Counted from the stretch's first letter, positions 1-8,112 are shown. The stretch is DNA of 64,000 nt from Sphingomonas kaistensis (GCF_036884275.1 NZ_CP145607.1:1103001-1167000), one strand, 5' to 3'. Numbers and translations: made by a program. Notes: generated by a model from the sequence alone, not told the origin.

Positions 1-101
1 GTGTTGAGCAGGGCGACCGGGCTCCAGCCGAAGCGGTCCACTAGTTCAGCGGCGGCACGGGGAATGTTCGGCCAGCGGCGGCGCCGCTTCGACCGGACCA
101 T
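1..101 (-). CDS. N-terminus of an unidentified protein, cut by the window edge
   Basis: Only about 33 residues are visible. They start with an ATG whose A is also the last base of the TGA of the upstream phospholipase D gene (TGATG arrangement), so the two genes are probably co-transcribed and translationally coupled. The fragment starts MVRSKRRRRWPNIP and continues into an Ala/Leu-rich stretch. The basic N-terminus could face the cytoplasm ahead of a membrane segment or simply be a cytoplasmic tail. I do not recognise the family from so little sequence. Confidence 0.5.
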   Translation of the reverse strand, partial: MVRSKRRRRWPNIPRAAAELVDRFGWSPVALLN

Positions 102-1564
102 CAGACCGGCAGTTTCTTGCCCCTTCGCCGCAGCCGCTTGAACGGGCCGCGCAGGGGATCGAACAGGGTGCGGCGGGTCATCCCTTCGAACATCGCGTCG
201 GGGCTCTTGGGGTCGAGCAGCTCGGTCTCGGCAATGAAGCAGGCCGTGTCGTCGGGCTTCTCGTAGGGCAGCGGTTCGAGCCGGCGGTCGCCGGGCTTGG
301 TCAGCTCGGCGATGGTGGCGCGAAGCGAGCCGGTGCGCTCGAACACGTCGCGCACTTCCTCTTCGCTGGCGGCCAGATGCTCGGCCATCAGCCGCTCGCG
401 GACATGGCGGACGCAGTCGCGGTGCTGAGGTTCGTCGATCAGCGCCAGATCGCACTCACTGTCGAGGCCGAGGCTGCGGTTATTTATGTTGGCCGAGCCG
501 ATCTTGAGGAAAGCGTCGTCGACGATCATCACCTTGGCATGGACATAGATGTCCTGCCCGCCGGCGGTCTTGGGCGTGAAGATGCGGAAGCGATCTCCCG
601 GATCGACCGCGCCGATGATCTTCATCAACCGCAGCCGGGTCGCGTCCATCGCTACCTGTTCGAGCCAGCCGTCGGCGGTGATCGGGGTGACGAGCACGAT
701 CTCGGGCGGGTTGGGCGCTTCCAGCCGGCGCATGATCGCGGCGGCGATCTTGGGCGAGGTGAAATACTGGTTCTCGATATAGATGAAGCGCTGGGCGCTT
801 TCGATCGCATCGACAAACAGCGCTTCCACCTCCTTGACCTCCTCCCACTCCTTGTAGGGGGCCTGGGTGCGGGCAATGGCGAAGCGGGCGTCGGTGAAAT
901 GCGGCGTGAGCTCGTCGGGCCACAGGTCGTCACGCGGTTCGAGCTTGGGCAATTCCTCGCCCGTCGCCCGCCGCCAGCGATCGCCGCTGAGTTCGGCGAG
1001 CGCGCGGGCAAGCGGACCGTCGACCGCCATGGTGACGTCGTGCCACGGACCATAAGGTTCGCCGTTGGGTCGTACGCGCTTGGGCTCGTCGTCATGGTGG
1101 GCCGGGCGGTCCCAGCGGTCGCCGGTCATGTCGATCCCGCCGCAAATGGCGAAGCTGTCGTCGATCACCACGATCTTCTGGTGGTGGCTGCACCCCGCCG
1201 GATGGGCGTGATCGAGGGTAAAGGTGATCGACTTCTGCCACGCCAGCCGGGCGAGCCAGGCCAGCGCCTTGCCGCGAAACAGCAGCTTCAACGCGCCGAG
1301 ATCCCATTTCAGGATCCTGATGTCGACCTTCGGATTCTTCTTGGCCAGCGCCAGCAGGAAGTCGCCGAGGCTTTCGTCATTATCGTCGCGGTCGATCAGA
1401 ATGCGGGGGTCGAAATCCCAGCCGATGATCAGGATCCGGCGCTTGGCCCGTTCCATCATCTGGCGGACGATATGATAATAATCGCAGGCGTCGATGATGA
1501 CCGACGCGCGTCCCGCCTGCTCAATCCGCCAGCAATTGCGTCCCGGTTCGAGCTGTGGCCCCAC
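101..1564 (-). CDS. Phospholipase D-like / cardiolipin synthase-like protein
   Basis: A member of the phospholipase D superfamily, whose enzymes hydrolyse or transfer phosphatidyl groups through a phosphohistidine intermediate. It has 487 residues and both HKD motifs: H128-x-K130-x4-D135 (HQKIVVID) and H342-x-K344-x4-D349 (HAKVMIVD). The second is followed by IGSANINNRS, the usual context. No signal peptide or transmembrane segment is evident, so it probably acts on the inner leaflet or is cytoplasmic. The start is a GTG. An upstream GGAGGG is the likely ribosome-binding site and lies in the 3' arm of a strong hairpin (see the separate entry). True cardiolipin synthases usually carry N-terminal membrane helices, so a PLD/transphosphatidylase is the safer call. 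Family certain, substrate unknown. Confidence 0.9.
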   Translation of the reverse strand: MGPQLEPGRNCWRIEQAGRASVIIDACDYYHIVRQMMERAKRRILIIGWDFDPRILIDRDDNDESLGDFLLALAKKNPKVDIRILKWDLGALKLLFRGKALAWLARLAWQKSITFTLDHAHPAGCSHHQKIVVIDDSFAICGGIDMTGDRWDRPAHHDDEPKRVRPNGEPYGPWHDVTMAVDGPLARALAELSGDRWRRATGEELPKLEPRDDLWPDELTPHFTDARFAIARTQAPYKEWEEVKEVEALFVDAIESAQRFIYIENQYFTSPKIAAAIMRRLEAPNPPEIVLVTPITADGWLEQVAMDATRLRLMKIIGAVDPGDRFRIFTPKTAGGQDIYVHAKVMIVDDAFLKIGSANINNRSLGLDSECDLALIDEPQHRDCVRHVRERLMAEHLAASEEEVRDVFERTGSLRATIAELTKPGDRRLEPLPYEKPDDTACFIAETELLDPKSPDAMFEGMTRRTLFDPLRGPFKRLRRRGKKLPV

Positions 1565-1570
1565 GAAAAC

Positions 1571-1614
1571 GATCCCTCCTGTCCGCCCCTATCAAAAGGC
1601 GGACGGGAAGGATC
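1571..1614 (-). promoter_or_regulatory. Hairpin covering the ribosome-binding site of the PLD gene, or terminator of the lysis genes
   Basis: On the minus strand a 17-position stem (GATCC..GTCCGCC pairing with GGCGGAC..GGATC, one C-A mismatch and one G-U pair) closes a 10-base loop. The 3' arm contains AGGAGGG, which sits about 9-10 bases before the GTG start of the PLD gene. Folding would hide that ribosome-binding site. The hairpin is followed by GTTTTCG, so it could also be a weak rho-independent terminator for the holin transcript. The structure is seen directly; its role is inferred. Confidence 0.6.
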
Positions 1615-1679
1615 GTTCCACAAGCGAAGCGATGCAAGGGGATTAAGTCATCGCTCCGCCGGGGGCCATTACGCGCCGG

Positions 1680-2093
1680 TCAGCGTTCGGCGCCCTTGAC
1701 CTTTCCCCAGGTGCGGGCCGCGGTGTAGCCGAGGTAGCCAGTTCCGAAGAGCGTGTAGAGTTCGTCGGGAAGGCCGCGCAGATAGGACGTCATGCCGACC
1801 GCGATGGCATTGGCCTTGGCCGGGTCGATCGCGGCGATCAGCCCCATCGGCACCGACCACAGTATCAGCGCATACATGACGTAGAGAAAGCTCGGCCGGG
1901 CGCGGCTGGTCCAGACATCCTGGCTGTTCGCTTCGGCGATGATCGCCTGCATCTGCTGACCGATCTGCGCGGCTTCCTGGTCGCCTTCGAGCTTCAGCAG
2001 TTCGAGCTTGGCGCGATCGCGGGCCTGGGGGTCGGGAATGATCTTGTCGATGAGCTTGCCGAGCGGGCCGACGATGGCTTCGATGAGAGGCAT
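1680..2093 (-). CDS. Holin of the 3TM phage/GTA type
   Basis: A 137-residue protein of the three-transmembrane holin family (holin_3TM). Such proteins are encoded beside endolysins in phages and gene-transfer-agent-like clusters and let the muramidase reach the cell wall. The N-terminus (MPLIEAIVGPLGKLIDKIIPD) is amphipathic. A charged stretch rich in Glu/Gln/Lys follows, then hydrophobic helices around residues 65-85 and 90-125 (VMYALILWSVPMGLIAAI is visible). I chose the ATG after GGAGCCACCCC rather than the longer frame because MPLIEAIVG is the expected family N-terminus. It lies 64 bases downstream of the GH108 muramidase gene. No other phage gene is nearby. Confidence 0.8.
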   Translation of the reverse strand: MPLIEAIVGPLGKLIDKIIPDPQARDRAKLELLKLEGDQEAAQIGQQMQAIIAEANSQDVWTSRARPSFLYVMYALILWSVPMGLIAAIDPAKANAIAVGMTSYLRGLPDELYTLFGTGYLGYTAARTWGKVKGAER

Positions 2094-2157
2094 GGGGTGG
2101 CTCCTGATTGGGGTCGTGAAGATGAACAAGGTCACAAAGGTCACCGGTGGCGAGATG

Positions 2158-2727
2158 TCAGTCGGCTTGACCGATCCGGTTCGCGAGCCAGCCGTAGAGA
2201 AAGGCTTCGTTGGCCGGACGCTTTTCGGCCAGGCGGAGGTAGCGTTCGCCCTGTAAAGCTTCGAGCGCGCGCATCAGAACGGTGACTCCGCCGGGTCCGC
2301 GCAGCGCGAGAAACTTGTCGAGCGCGCCGAGCGTGGCCGGCCCGACGCGGCCGTCGGGAACCAGATCGGGAAAATCCTTTGCCTGCCGGTTGAGCGCGGA
2401 CAAGGCCCGCTGGAGAAAGGTGGTGGCGACCCCTGGCCCCATGTTGACCCCGGTGTCGAACAATTCGGCGGCGATTTTGGGAGAGCGCCTAGCGACCTGA
2501 TCGTAGCGGGGACGGAGCCAGTAGAGGCGGCGATAGATGGCGGCCGCTTCGTCGCGTGGAAGCAGTGCCATCGGACCGGTATAGCCATGCGCACGCGCAA
2601 CCGCTTCGGTGATCCCATATCGCGTCGGACCGCCGCGATCGGCCGGATGATTGGAATAGCCGCCTTCCCGGGCGATCAAGTCGTCGATCAACTGGTCGAT
2701 GTCGTGGGAGGGTGCGTCGTCTGGCAT
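2158..2727 (-). CDS. GH108 muramidase (endolysin-like, with peptidoglycan-binding C-terminus)
   Basis: A 189-residue glycoside hydrolase family 108 protein, a lysozyme-like family that cleaves peptidoglycan glycan strands. The signature EGGYSNHPADRGGPTRYGIT (residues about 21-40) carries the catalytic Glu of the EGGY motif. A region resembling the PG_binding_3 domain follows (ELFDTGVNMGPG.., DGRVGPATLGAL at about 125-137). No signal peptide is visible, consistent with a cytoplasmic endolysin that needs the adjacent holin for export. Together they form a minimal lysis cassette, as found in phages and in the lysis modules of alphaproteobacterial gene transfer agents. Family call firm; whether it is phage-derived, GTA-linked or domesticated is not decided here. 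Confidence 0.88.
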   Translation of the reverse strand: MPDDAPSHDIDQLIDDLIAREGGYSNHPADRGGPTRYGITEAVARAHGYTGPMALLPRDEAAAIYRRLYWLRPRYDQVARRSPKIAAELFDTGVNMGPGVATTFLQRALSALNRQAKDFPDLVPDGRVGPATLGALDKFLALRGPGGVTVLMRALEALQGERYLRLAEKRPANEAFLYGWLANRIGQAD

Positions 2728-2853
2728 GGGCGGCTCCGGCAGATGGCGTTTCCGAGTCGAAAAAAGCTAACCCATATGGTTTGCTGTAGGACAGTGTTTT
2801 CTTTGCCGGTCGTTGCCGGGGCGGGCGACTTGCAGGCGGGGGCGGCGGGGCGC

Positions 2854-3201
2854 ATGGTGCGGGCAATGCTGCTGCTGTTCGCCGTGCTGATCGGTCCCGA
2901 CCTCGCCGACGCGGCGCGGCAGGAAGTGCTGCGCCAGGAATGCCGGCTGAAGGACGAGGCCGCCGACGTCACCGTGTGCGGCGGCCGTGCGCAGAAAAAC
3001 CGCTATCAGGTCACCGACCCCGCCGCGCCGTACGATCCCAAGGGCAACTTCAAGGGCGCGATGACCGAGCGCATGGGCTGGATCAGCGAGGGCGACAGCG
3101 GGATCGGCAGCTGTTCCAACATCGGCCCGTCGGCCGGCACCGGCTGCTTCGAGAAAGCATGGCGGCGGGGGTTGCAGCAGAAAGGCTGGTTGGTGCGCTG
3201 A
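2854..3201 (+). CDS. Small secreted protein, unknown function
   Basis: A 115-residue protein with an N-terminal signal-like segment (MVRAMLLLFAVLIGPDLADA). The mature part has four cysteines (QECRLK, TVCGGR, GSCSN, TGCFEK) and the phrases RYQVTDP, RMGWISEGDSGIGSC and GLQQKGW. I recall similar Cys-rich secreted proteins from sphingomonads, always unnamed. The ATG was chosen because it directly precedes the hydrophobic segment and follows GGGG-rich sequence. An in-frame ATG at 2776 would give a longer form but would place polar sequence before the signal. The four cysteines suggest disulfides in the periplasm. Confidence 0.6.
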   Translation: MVRAMLLLFAVLIGPDLADAARQEVLRQECRLKDEAADVTVCGGRAQKNRYQVTDPAAPYDPKGNFKGAMTERMGWISEGDSGIGSCSNIGPSAGTGCFEKAWRRGLQQKGWLVR

Positions 3202-3380
3202 TCGTCACGATCTATTTCGACACATCTAGGCAATTGTTCGGCATTTGCAGAAGCAATGACTTCATAGCGGATATGATCTGGATAGATCTGCTTCTTGCGA
3301 CGCATCCTATCGCGCGAGTTCACCATTGTTCGCGCAACTTGCCTGCCGATCAGCCATTCTATAGTCTTCGCGGGCCGAAG

Positions 3381-3683
3381 ATGGAACCGATCATGATTCG
3401 CAAGACAACCGGCGTTTTTCTCGCACTTGCCATCGCTCTTCCGAGTGTCGCTGCCGCGCAGTCGGTGGATCAATTCAACAACCTCGTCCCGCCAGCGACG
3501 AGCAACGAAAATCCGACGGCGACATCCTTGTATCCGTACGCCGGCAAATCGCCGATGCAGCGGCTGCAAAAGATCTGCAGCAGCGAGAAGCGCAGCGATC
3601 GCCAGACGTGCAAGCAAGCCTGGCGCGAAATCAACGACGCTTATGCCAAGCTGAAGAGCGGGGAAGCGACGGCGCAACGCTGA
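3381..3683 (+). CDS. Small secreted protein, unknown function
   Basis: A 100-residue product with a signal peptide (IRKTTGVFLALAIALPSVAAAQ), an Asn/Pro-rich linker (QFNNLVPPATSNENPT) and a helical C-terminal part. That part holds two cysteines (KICSSEKRSDRQTCKQAW) and ends in a Glu/Lys-rich segment. A second in-frame ATG at 3393 gives MIRKTTGVF, which looks like the tidier signal peptide start. I do not recognise the family. It stands alone between two other small secreted proteins. The preceding intergenic stretch (3202-3380) is clearly AT-richer than the surroundings and shows no gene. Confidence 0.55.
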   Translation: MEPIMIRKTTGVFLALAIALPSVAAAQSVDQFNNLVPPATSNENPTATSLYPYAGKSPMQRLQKICSSEKRSDRQTCKQAWREINDAYAKLKSGEATAQR

Positions 3684-3856
3684 TCGCCCGAGGCGTCGCG
3701 GGCGTCTCGTTCGCGTCGCGTCGCCTCAAGCAGGTGATGAGTGGGCAGGCCTTGTTGCCACCAACCATTCCGAGCGTGCGTCGCAGCGACGCTCTGCTTC
3801 GCACTCCGCAAAAGTGCGCGATGATTCGTTCGAAGGGGATGTGGTCGCGAAGTTGC

Positions 3857-4123
3857 CTAGAACGGTGACCCGTTGGTCATCGGGTTCTGCAGCTGACCCT
3901 GCCGCGCCGCCTCGTTCTCCGCGCTCCAATTCTGTCCCTGCATGCTGGCGACATAATCTTTGTTGGTGCGCGTAAACTCGTCCCATTGCTCAGCCGACAT
4001 GCAGCGCTTTTGCGGTCGGGCGAGCGAGCCGATGCGTTGGATCTTCTTGCAGATCTGAGCGGGTTGGGCGGAAGTGGTCGTGCCCGGATCGACGGCCAGA
4101 AGCAGCAGCGCAATTCCGATCAC
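3857..4123 (-). CDS. Small secreted protein with paired cysteines
   Basis: An 88-residue product starting at a GTG seven bases after an AAGGAG ribosome-binding site. It has a short hydrophobic signal (MIGIALLLLAVDPG), then a compact region QICKKIQRIGSLARPQKRC that places two cysteines 17 residues apart, then an acidic/aromatic helix (SAEQWDEFTRTNKDY). The pattern of a Cys, a GS turn, a second Cys and an acidic Trp-containing helix recurs in unnamed periplasmic proteins of sphingomonads. A single intramolecular disulfide is likely. Function unknown. Confidence 0.6.
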   Translation of the reverse strand: MIGIALLLLAVDPGTTTSAQPAQICKKIQRIGSLARPQKRCMSAEQWDEFTRTNKDYVASMQGQNWSAENEAARQGQLQNPMTNGSPF

Positions 4124-4298
4124 AACACATCTCCTTCCAATCGCCGACTCGACTTATGCCAGTTTAACGCCGTCTGTTCTATCGTGAGGTTTAAGCCTTC
4201 GCGCCATGCGCGATCGATAGGGTGCAGAATATCGGCTTTGCGAGGGTGGCGGGCCCGGCCTCTTTCGAGGCGAAATGGGGCCGCGTTTGGCCAGTATC

Positions 4299-5384
4299 TC
4301 AGGTCCAGTAGAGGATCCGGGCTTCGGGAAGGGCGGCGGCAAGTCGGTCGTAGAAGAAGTCTTTGAGCATTTTCATCAGCTCGGGCGGATAGACGAACTT
4401 GGTCCCGGCGAATTTGGTGCGTTTTTCGGCGCGCTGGTCGGCATCCATCTCAAGGTCCGATCCCGGATACCAGTTGCTCAGCACCGCCCGGCTGCCTGGG
4501 GTGAAGCGGTGGGTGATGAGCTCGGCGGTGAGGTCGAGGTTCGGGATGCCGCGAAGTTGATTGGCCGCGGCGGCGATCAGCTCGGCATAAGCGTCGCGCC
4601 AGCCGTCGGCGGCGATGATGGGGGCGATGGTGAGGCCGACCTTGTAGCCTGCTAGGGCCATCCGGCGGAGCGCGGCGAGGCGGGCGGCGACCGGATCGGT
4701 GCCGGCTTCGAAGCGATGATAGGCGGGCGGGTTGATCGATGCGCGCATCCGGGTGCGACCGCCGTGGGGCAAGTCGAGCAGCGAGGACACGTCGGCGAAC
4801 TTGCTGGTGAAGCGCAACTGCACGTCGGCGTCCCACGCGCCGAAGAAGCGGATCAGCGCGGCAAGGCTGCCGGTCAGCGGTTCGAGTGCGAGGGGGTCGG
4901 TATAGCAGCTTGCCTCGAAGGTGGTGCCTTCGTGAGCGCGGGTGCGCGATCGTGACGTCACCTGACCCTGACCGAGGTAGGCGGGGAGCGCGGCGGTGAT
5001 CTCATCCAGATTGGCGTAAACGCGCGTGATCGGCGGCCCTTTGAGCGAGCCCGCGAGATAGCAATAAGCGCAATGCGCCGGGCAGCCTTCGGCAAGATCG
5101 ACCCGCCAGTCAGCGCTGGGCGCGATCGGCTGGAGGCGAAGCTTGGACGGCGGGGCGACCACCACGGCCAGCGTGGACTTGGCCTCGGCATAGGCCCGGC
5201 GCTCGTCCTCGGGCAGGCCGAGGCGGAGTTGGTTGCCTGCAAGCTCGACGACCGGGATTCCGAGCGCGGCGGCGCGCTGCGCGATGGCGCGGCCGTGGTC
5301 ATGATCCCGCGCCGCGCGGGTGATCAGCGCGCGGCTGGGGCGCCAGGTGCGCAGGCGCTCTGGCCGAGAGGTGTGAAGCTCCAT
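4299..5384 (-). CDS. SPL-like radical SAM protein (spore photoproduct lyase family)
   Basis: A 361-residue radical S-adenosylmethionine protein. The cluster-binding motif C101-x3-C105-x2-C108 (CPAHCAYCYL) is intact. The flanking DLAEGCP, KFVYPPELM and final LYW residues match the spore photoproduct lyase (SplB) family, which in Bacillus repairs the thymine dimer 5-thyminyl-5,6-dihydrothymine. Alphaproteobacteria do not sporulate, so homologues here probably act on another DNA or nucleotide lesion. The start MELHTSRPER was preferred to an extension 21 codons upstream, which has poor coding character. It is transcribed divergently from the chemoreceptor gene. Family firm, substrate unknown. Confidence 0.82.
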   Translation of the reverse strand: MELHTSRPERLRTWRPSRALITRAARDHDHGRAIAQRAAALGIPVVELAGNQLRLGLPEDERRAYAEAKSTLAVVVAPPSKLRLQPIAPSADWRVDLAEGCPAHCAYCYLAGSLKGPPITRVYANLDEITAALPAYLGQGQVTSRSRTRAHEGTTFEASCYTDPLALEPLTGSLAALIRFFGAWDADVQLRFTSKFADVSSLLDLPHGGRTRMRASINPPAYHRFEAGTDPVAARLAALRRMALAGYKVGLTIAPIIAADGWRDAYAELIAAAANQLRGIPNLDLTAELITHRFTPGSRAVLSNWYPGSDLEMDADQRAEKRTKFAGTKFVYPPELMKMLKDFFYDRLAAALPEARILYWT

Positions 5385-5562
5385 TGAAAGGTTGAACGAT
5401 TCGGTCTGCTCGCTTGTGCCGGCCGCCAGCTCAGCGCCGCTTATCAAACCGCCCCCGCGCCGGGCCGGGTCGGCAACCCTCTACAAGGGAAGCAACGACC
5501 GCGCGACCGGGACGGGATGCCTTGTGCGCGGGGGTTTTGCCAAAGGCTCAAGGAGAGAAAAC

Positions 5563-6978
5563 ATGATGACATCCTTCCGCGAGAACGCGCCGATCCGGTC
5601 CAAGCTGTTGACGGTGGCGGCGTCGATGACGGCGCTGGTCAGCGTGCCCGCAATCGCGGCGCTGATCCGCGGGGACATGGTGACGGCAGCGATCGGCGGG
5701 GCGGCGGCGGTCACTGCCGCGGCGCTCGGCGCCTGGTATCGCGAGGCCATCGCTTTTCCTTATGTGAGCACGGTGGTGCGCATGGAAGCGCTTGCCGCGG
5801 GTGATCTCGATTCGCCGATCGAGTTCACCCATTACGCCGATTGCGTCGGGCGCTTGACCAAGGCGATGTTCGTGTTCCGCGATACGGCCAAGAAGCAATT
5901 GGTGGCGCAGGCGGACGAGCAGGCCGCCGTGGTGGATCTGTTCGGCGATGCCCTGAAGGCGCTTCGGAGCGGCGATCTGACGGTGCGGATCACCGCCGAC
6001 GCGCCGCCTGCTTATGAAGCGCTGAAGCAGGGCTATAACGAGGCGGTGGCGGCGATCGGGGAGCTGATCCGTTCGGTCGCGGAAAGCACGGTAGAAATCC
6101 GCACCGGTAGCAGCGAGATTGCGCAGGCGAGCGAGGATCTGGCCCGGCGCACCGAAAGCAATGCCGCGAGCCTGGAGGAAACCAGCGCCGCGATCGTGCA
6201 GATGGACGAGCGGTTGAAGGCGACGGCCGGGGCGGCGACGCAGACCGTCGGGCGCGCCGATCAGGCGATCGCCACCGTCAGCGGCGGGCGCGGGCTTGCC
6301 GATCAGGCGGTGCAGGCGATGGGCCGGGTCAGCGACAGCGCCAAGGGCATCGACAGCGTGATCGAGGGCCTCGACAAGATCGCGTTCCAGACCCGCGTGC
6401 TGGCGATGAATGCGGCGGTCGAAGCGGGCCGGGCGGGCGAAGCGGGGCGCGGGTTCGCGGTCGTCGCCGATCTCGTCAGCGCGCTGGCGATGCGCGCCGA
6501 GGAAGAAGCGAAGCGGGCGCGCGATCAGCTGACCGTGACCCAGACCGATATCGTGACCGCGGTGGAGGCCGTCGGCCAGGTCGACGGCGCGCTCGAGAAT
6601 ATCTCGGTCGATGTCGGCGAAGTGCATCAGCTGGTCGGACAGATCGCCAGCGACAATCAGGCGCAGGCGCTGGCGATCACCGAGATCAATTCGGCGATCG
6701 CGAGCATGGACCAGTCGACCCAGCAGAATGCGGCGATGGTGGAGGAAACCTCGGCCGCGGCGCGCAATCTGCTCGGTGAGGTGAGCGGGCTTGCCGATCA
6801 GGCGGCGCGCTTCCGCGTCGAAGCGGGCGGGGCGGGGCGTTCGGCCGCGGCTGCCGCCCCCGCCAAGCTGCCGAAGCGCGGCAAGGAAGGGGCCTATCAG
6901 TCCCCGGTGAAGCCGCTTCCGGCCTCCGCAATTCACGCGCTGACCCGCCCGGTCGAGGCGGACTGGAACGAGTTTTAA
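5563..6978 (+). CDS. Methyl-accepting chemotaxis protein without a periplasmic sensor
   Basis: A 471-residue chemoreceptor. Two hydrophobic helices (about 13-35 and 38-60) are joined by only a few residues, so there is no periplasmic ligand domain. HAMP-like segments follow at about 65-115 and 130-175, then a cytoplasmic signalling domain (about 180-445). The tip reads IAFQTRVLAMNAAVEAGRAG followed by EAGRGFAVVAD, close to the CheA/CheW-binding consensus. The next stretch is DLVSALAMRAEEEA, where most receptors have DEVRxLAxRS. The C-terminus ends WNEF, resembling the terminal CheR-tethering pentapeptide of other receptors. An AGGAGAG lies six bases before the ATG. It probably senses intracellular or membrane signals for the flagellum encoded next door. 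Confidence 0.9.
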   Translation: MMTSFRENAPIRSKLLTVAASMTALVSVPAIAALIRGDMVTAAIGGAAAVTAAALGAWYREAIAFPYVSTVVRMEALAAGDLDSPIEFTHYADCVGRLTKAMFVFRDTAKKQLVAQADEQAAVVDLFGDALKALRSGDLTVRITADAPPAYEALKQGYNEAVAAIGELIRSVAESTVEIRTGSSEIAQASEDLARRTESNAASLEETSAAIVQMDERLKATAGAATQTVGRADQAIATVSGGRGLADQAVQAMGRVSDSAKGIDSVIEGLDKIAFQTRVLAMNAAVEAGRAGEAGRGFAVVADLVSALAMRAEEEAKRARDQLTVTQTDIVTAVEAVGQVDGALENISVDVGEVHQLVGQIASDNQAQALAITEINSAIASMDQSTQQNAAMVEETSAAARNLLGEVSGLADQAARFRVEAGGAGRSAAAAAPAKLPKRGKEGAYQSPVKPLPASAIHALTRPVEADWNEF

Positions 6979-7016
6979 AGGGCCGGCTCAAAGGCCCCCC
7001 AAGGAGGGCTGGCTTT

Positions 7017-7049
7017 GGCCCGGCAGCGTGAATGCTGCTGGGCCATTTT
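7017..7049 (+). terminator. Rho-independent terminator after the chemoreceptor gene
   Basis: GGCCCGGCAGC pairs with GCTGCTGGGCC around a short loop (11-base stem with one G-U pair), followed by ATTTTC. It lies between the convergent chemoreceptor and sigma factor genes. Confidence 0.7.
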
Positions 7050-7125
7050 CGTTTGAGGCGACCGGGCAAGGAAAACCCCGCCGCCTGGGATGGGCAGCGG
7101 GTCGGTGGCTTGGCGAAAGAAAAGG

Positions 7126-8112
7126 TCAGGCGGCCATACGCCCCGGACGGGCGCCGGGACGGCGGATGGGGACCACGCCGGCGTCGGCGTCGAGGTCATG
7201 CACCGCGACCACCCGGGTGGCGCTGGCCGAGGCGGCGTCGGGGAGCAGGCTCGCCGCCTTGTCCGCCTTGCGGCTGGCGATGGTCGGGCCGTAGTCGGCC
7301 ATGACCTGGAAGCGTGGGTTCACTTCGGCCAATTCGGCCATCACCTTGGCGGCGCGCTTGCCGATCTGGCGGACCTGCTCGCGGCTGAGGCCGCTGCCTT
7401 CGGGCGCGTCATAGTCGGCGAGTTCGCCGAACACCCGGGCCGAAAGGATCTCGCGGTCGCGTTCGAGCCTGGTTTCGATCGCCTCCACCGCTTCCTCGTC
7501 CAGCCCGGCGCGGCCGCCGGCCTTGAGGGCACGGGCAAGTTCGCGCTTCGGCTGTTTGCGTCGCAGCCCCTCGAGCGCCGCGTGGCGGCCCTTTTGCACG
7601 AATTCCTCGATCAGGCACTGGGCGGCGGCACGGGCGAGGTAGTCGCTGGCCGAGGCCTCGGTGCGGGCCAGCGCGTCTTCGTCCTCGATCAGCGATTCCA
7701 GCGAGGCTTCCTCGCCGTCGGCGCTGGCGGTGACGCTGTGGAGCGACACGGTGGTCGCCGAGACCTTTTGCGCCGAGGGGCGCTGGTCGGTCATGACGCG
7801 GAAGCGGAGCGACTGCAGCTCGCCGCGGATCTGCCAGTTCACGAAGGTGGTGAACTGCGCTTTTTCGGGGTCGTAGGCCTCGATCGCGCGGTGGACGGCG
7901 ATGGCGCAGCATTGTTCGGCATCGTCCCAATGCCCGCCAAGGCCATATTGGCGGATGAAGTGGCGAAAGCGCGGGCTGAGCAGCCGCAGCAGGCGCATGA
8001 AAGCGACATCGGTGTCGCGGCGCTGACGGGCGGACGGCTTGCCGTCGGCGGCGGCGTGGATCGCCTTGATCTCGGCGACGACGACTTCGAGCGCTGCAGT
8101 GGTCTTGGACAT
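7126..8112 (-). CDS. Divergent sigma-70 family factor in the flagellar cluster
   Basis: A 328-residue protein. Residues about 35-112 look like sigma region 2 (WDDAEQCCAIAVHRAIEAYD, then FTTFVNWQIRGEL, the -10 recognition helix area). Residues about 228-262 look like the region 4 helix-turn-helix (GLSREQVRQIGKRAAKVM). Between them lie over 100 residues that are acidic first and basic later, far longer than a normal linker. After region 4 there is an unusual tail of about 65 residues ending in Arg/Pro/Gly. It is the last gene of a minus-strand group with the muramidase, fliJ and fliI, so a role in late flagellar transcription is likely. The ATG was preferred because upstream sequence has no coding character. 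RpoH-like rather than FliA-like in its region 4 wording. Confidence 0.75.
   Translation of the reverse strand: MSKTTAALEVVVAEIKAIHAAADGKPSARQRRDTDVAFMRLLRLLSPRFRHFIRQYGLGGHWDDAEQCCAIAVHRAIEAYDPEKAQFTTFVNWQIRGELQSLRFRVMTDQRPSAQKVSATTVSLHSVTASADGEEASLESLIEDEDALARTEASASDYLARAAAQCLIEEFVQKGRHAALEGLRRKQPKRELARALKAGGRAGLDEEAVEAIETRLERDREILSARVFGELADYDAPEGSGLSREQVRQIGKRAAKVMAELAEVNPRFQVMADYGPTIASRKADKAASLLPDAASASATRVVAVHDLDADAGVVPIRRPGARPGRMAA

Noticed and set aside
377..1699. A 440-codon plus-strand frame opposite the PLD gene
   Set aside because: It is the complementary shadow of a gene with two HKD motifs in a high-GC genome; it has no recognisable domain.
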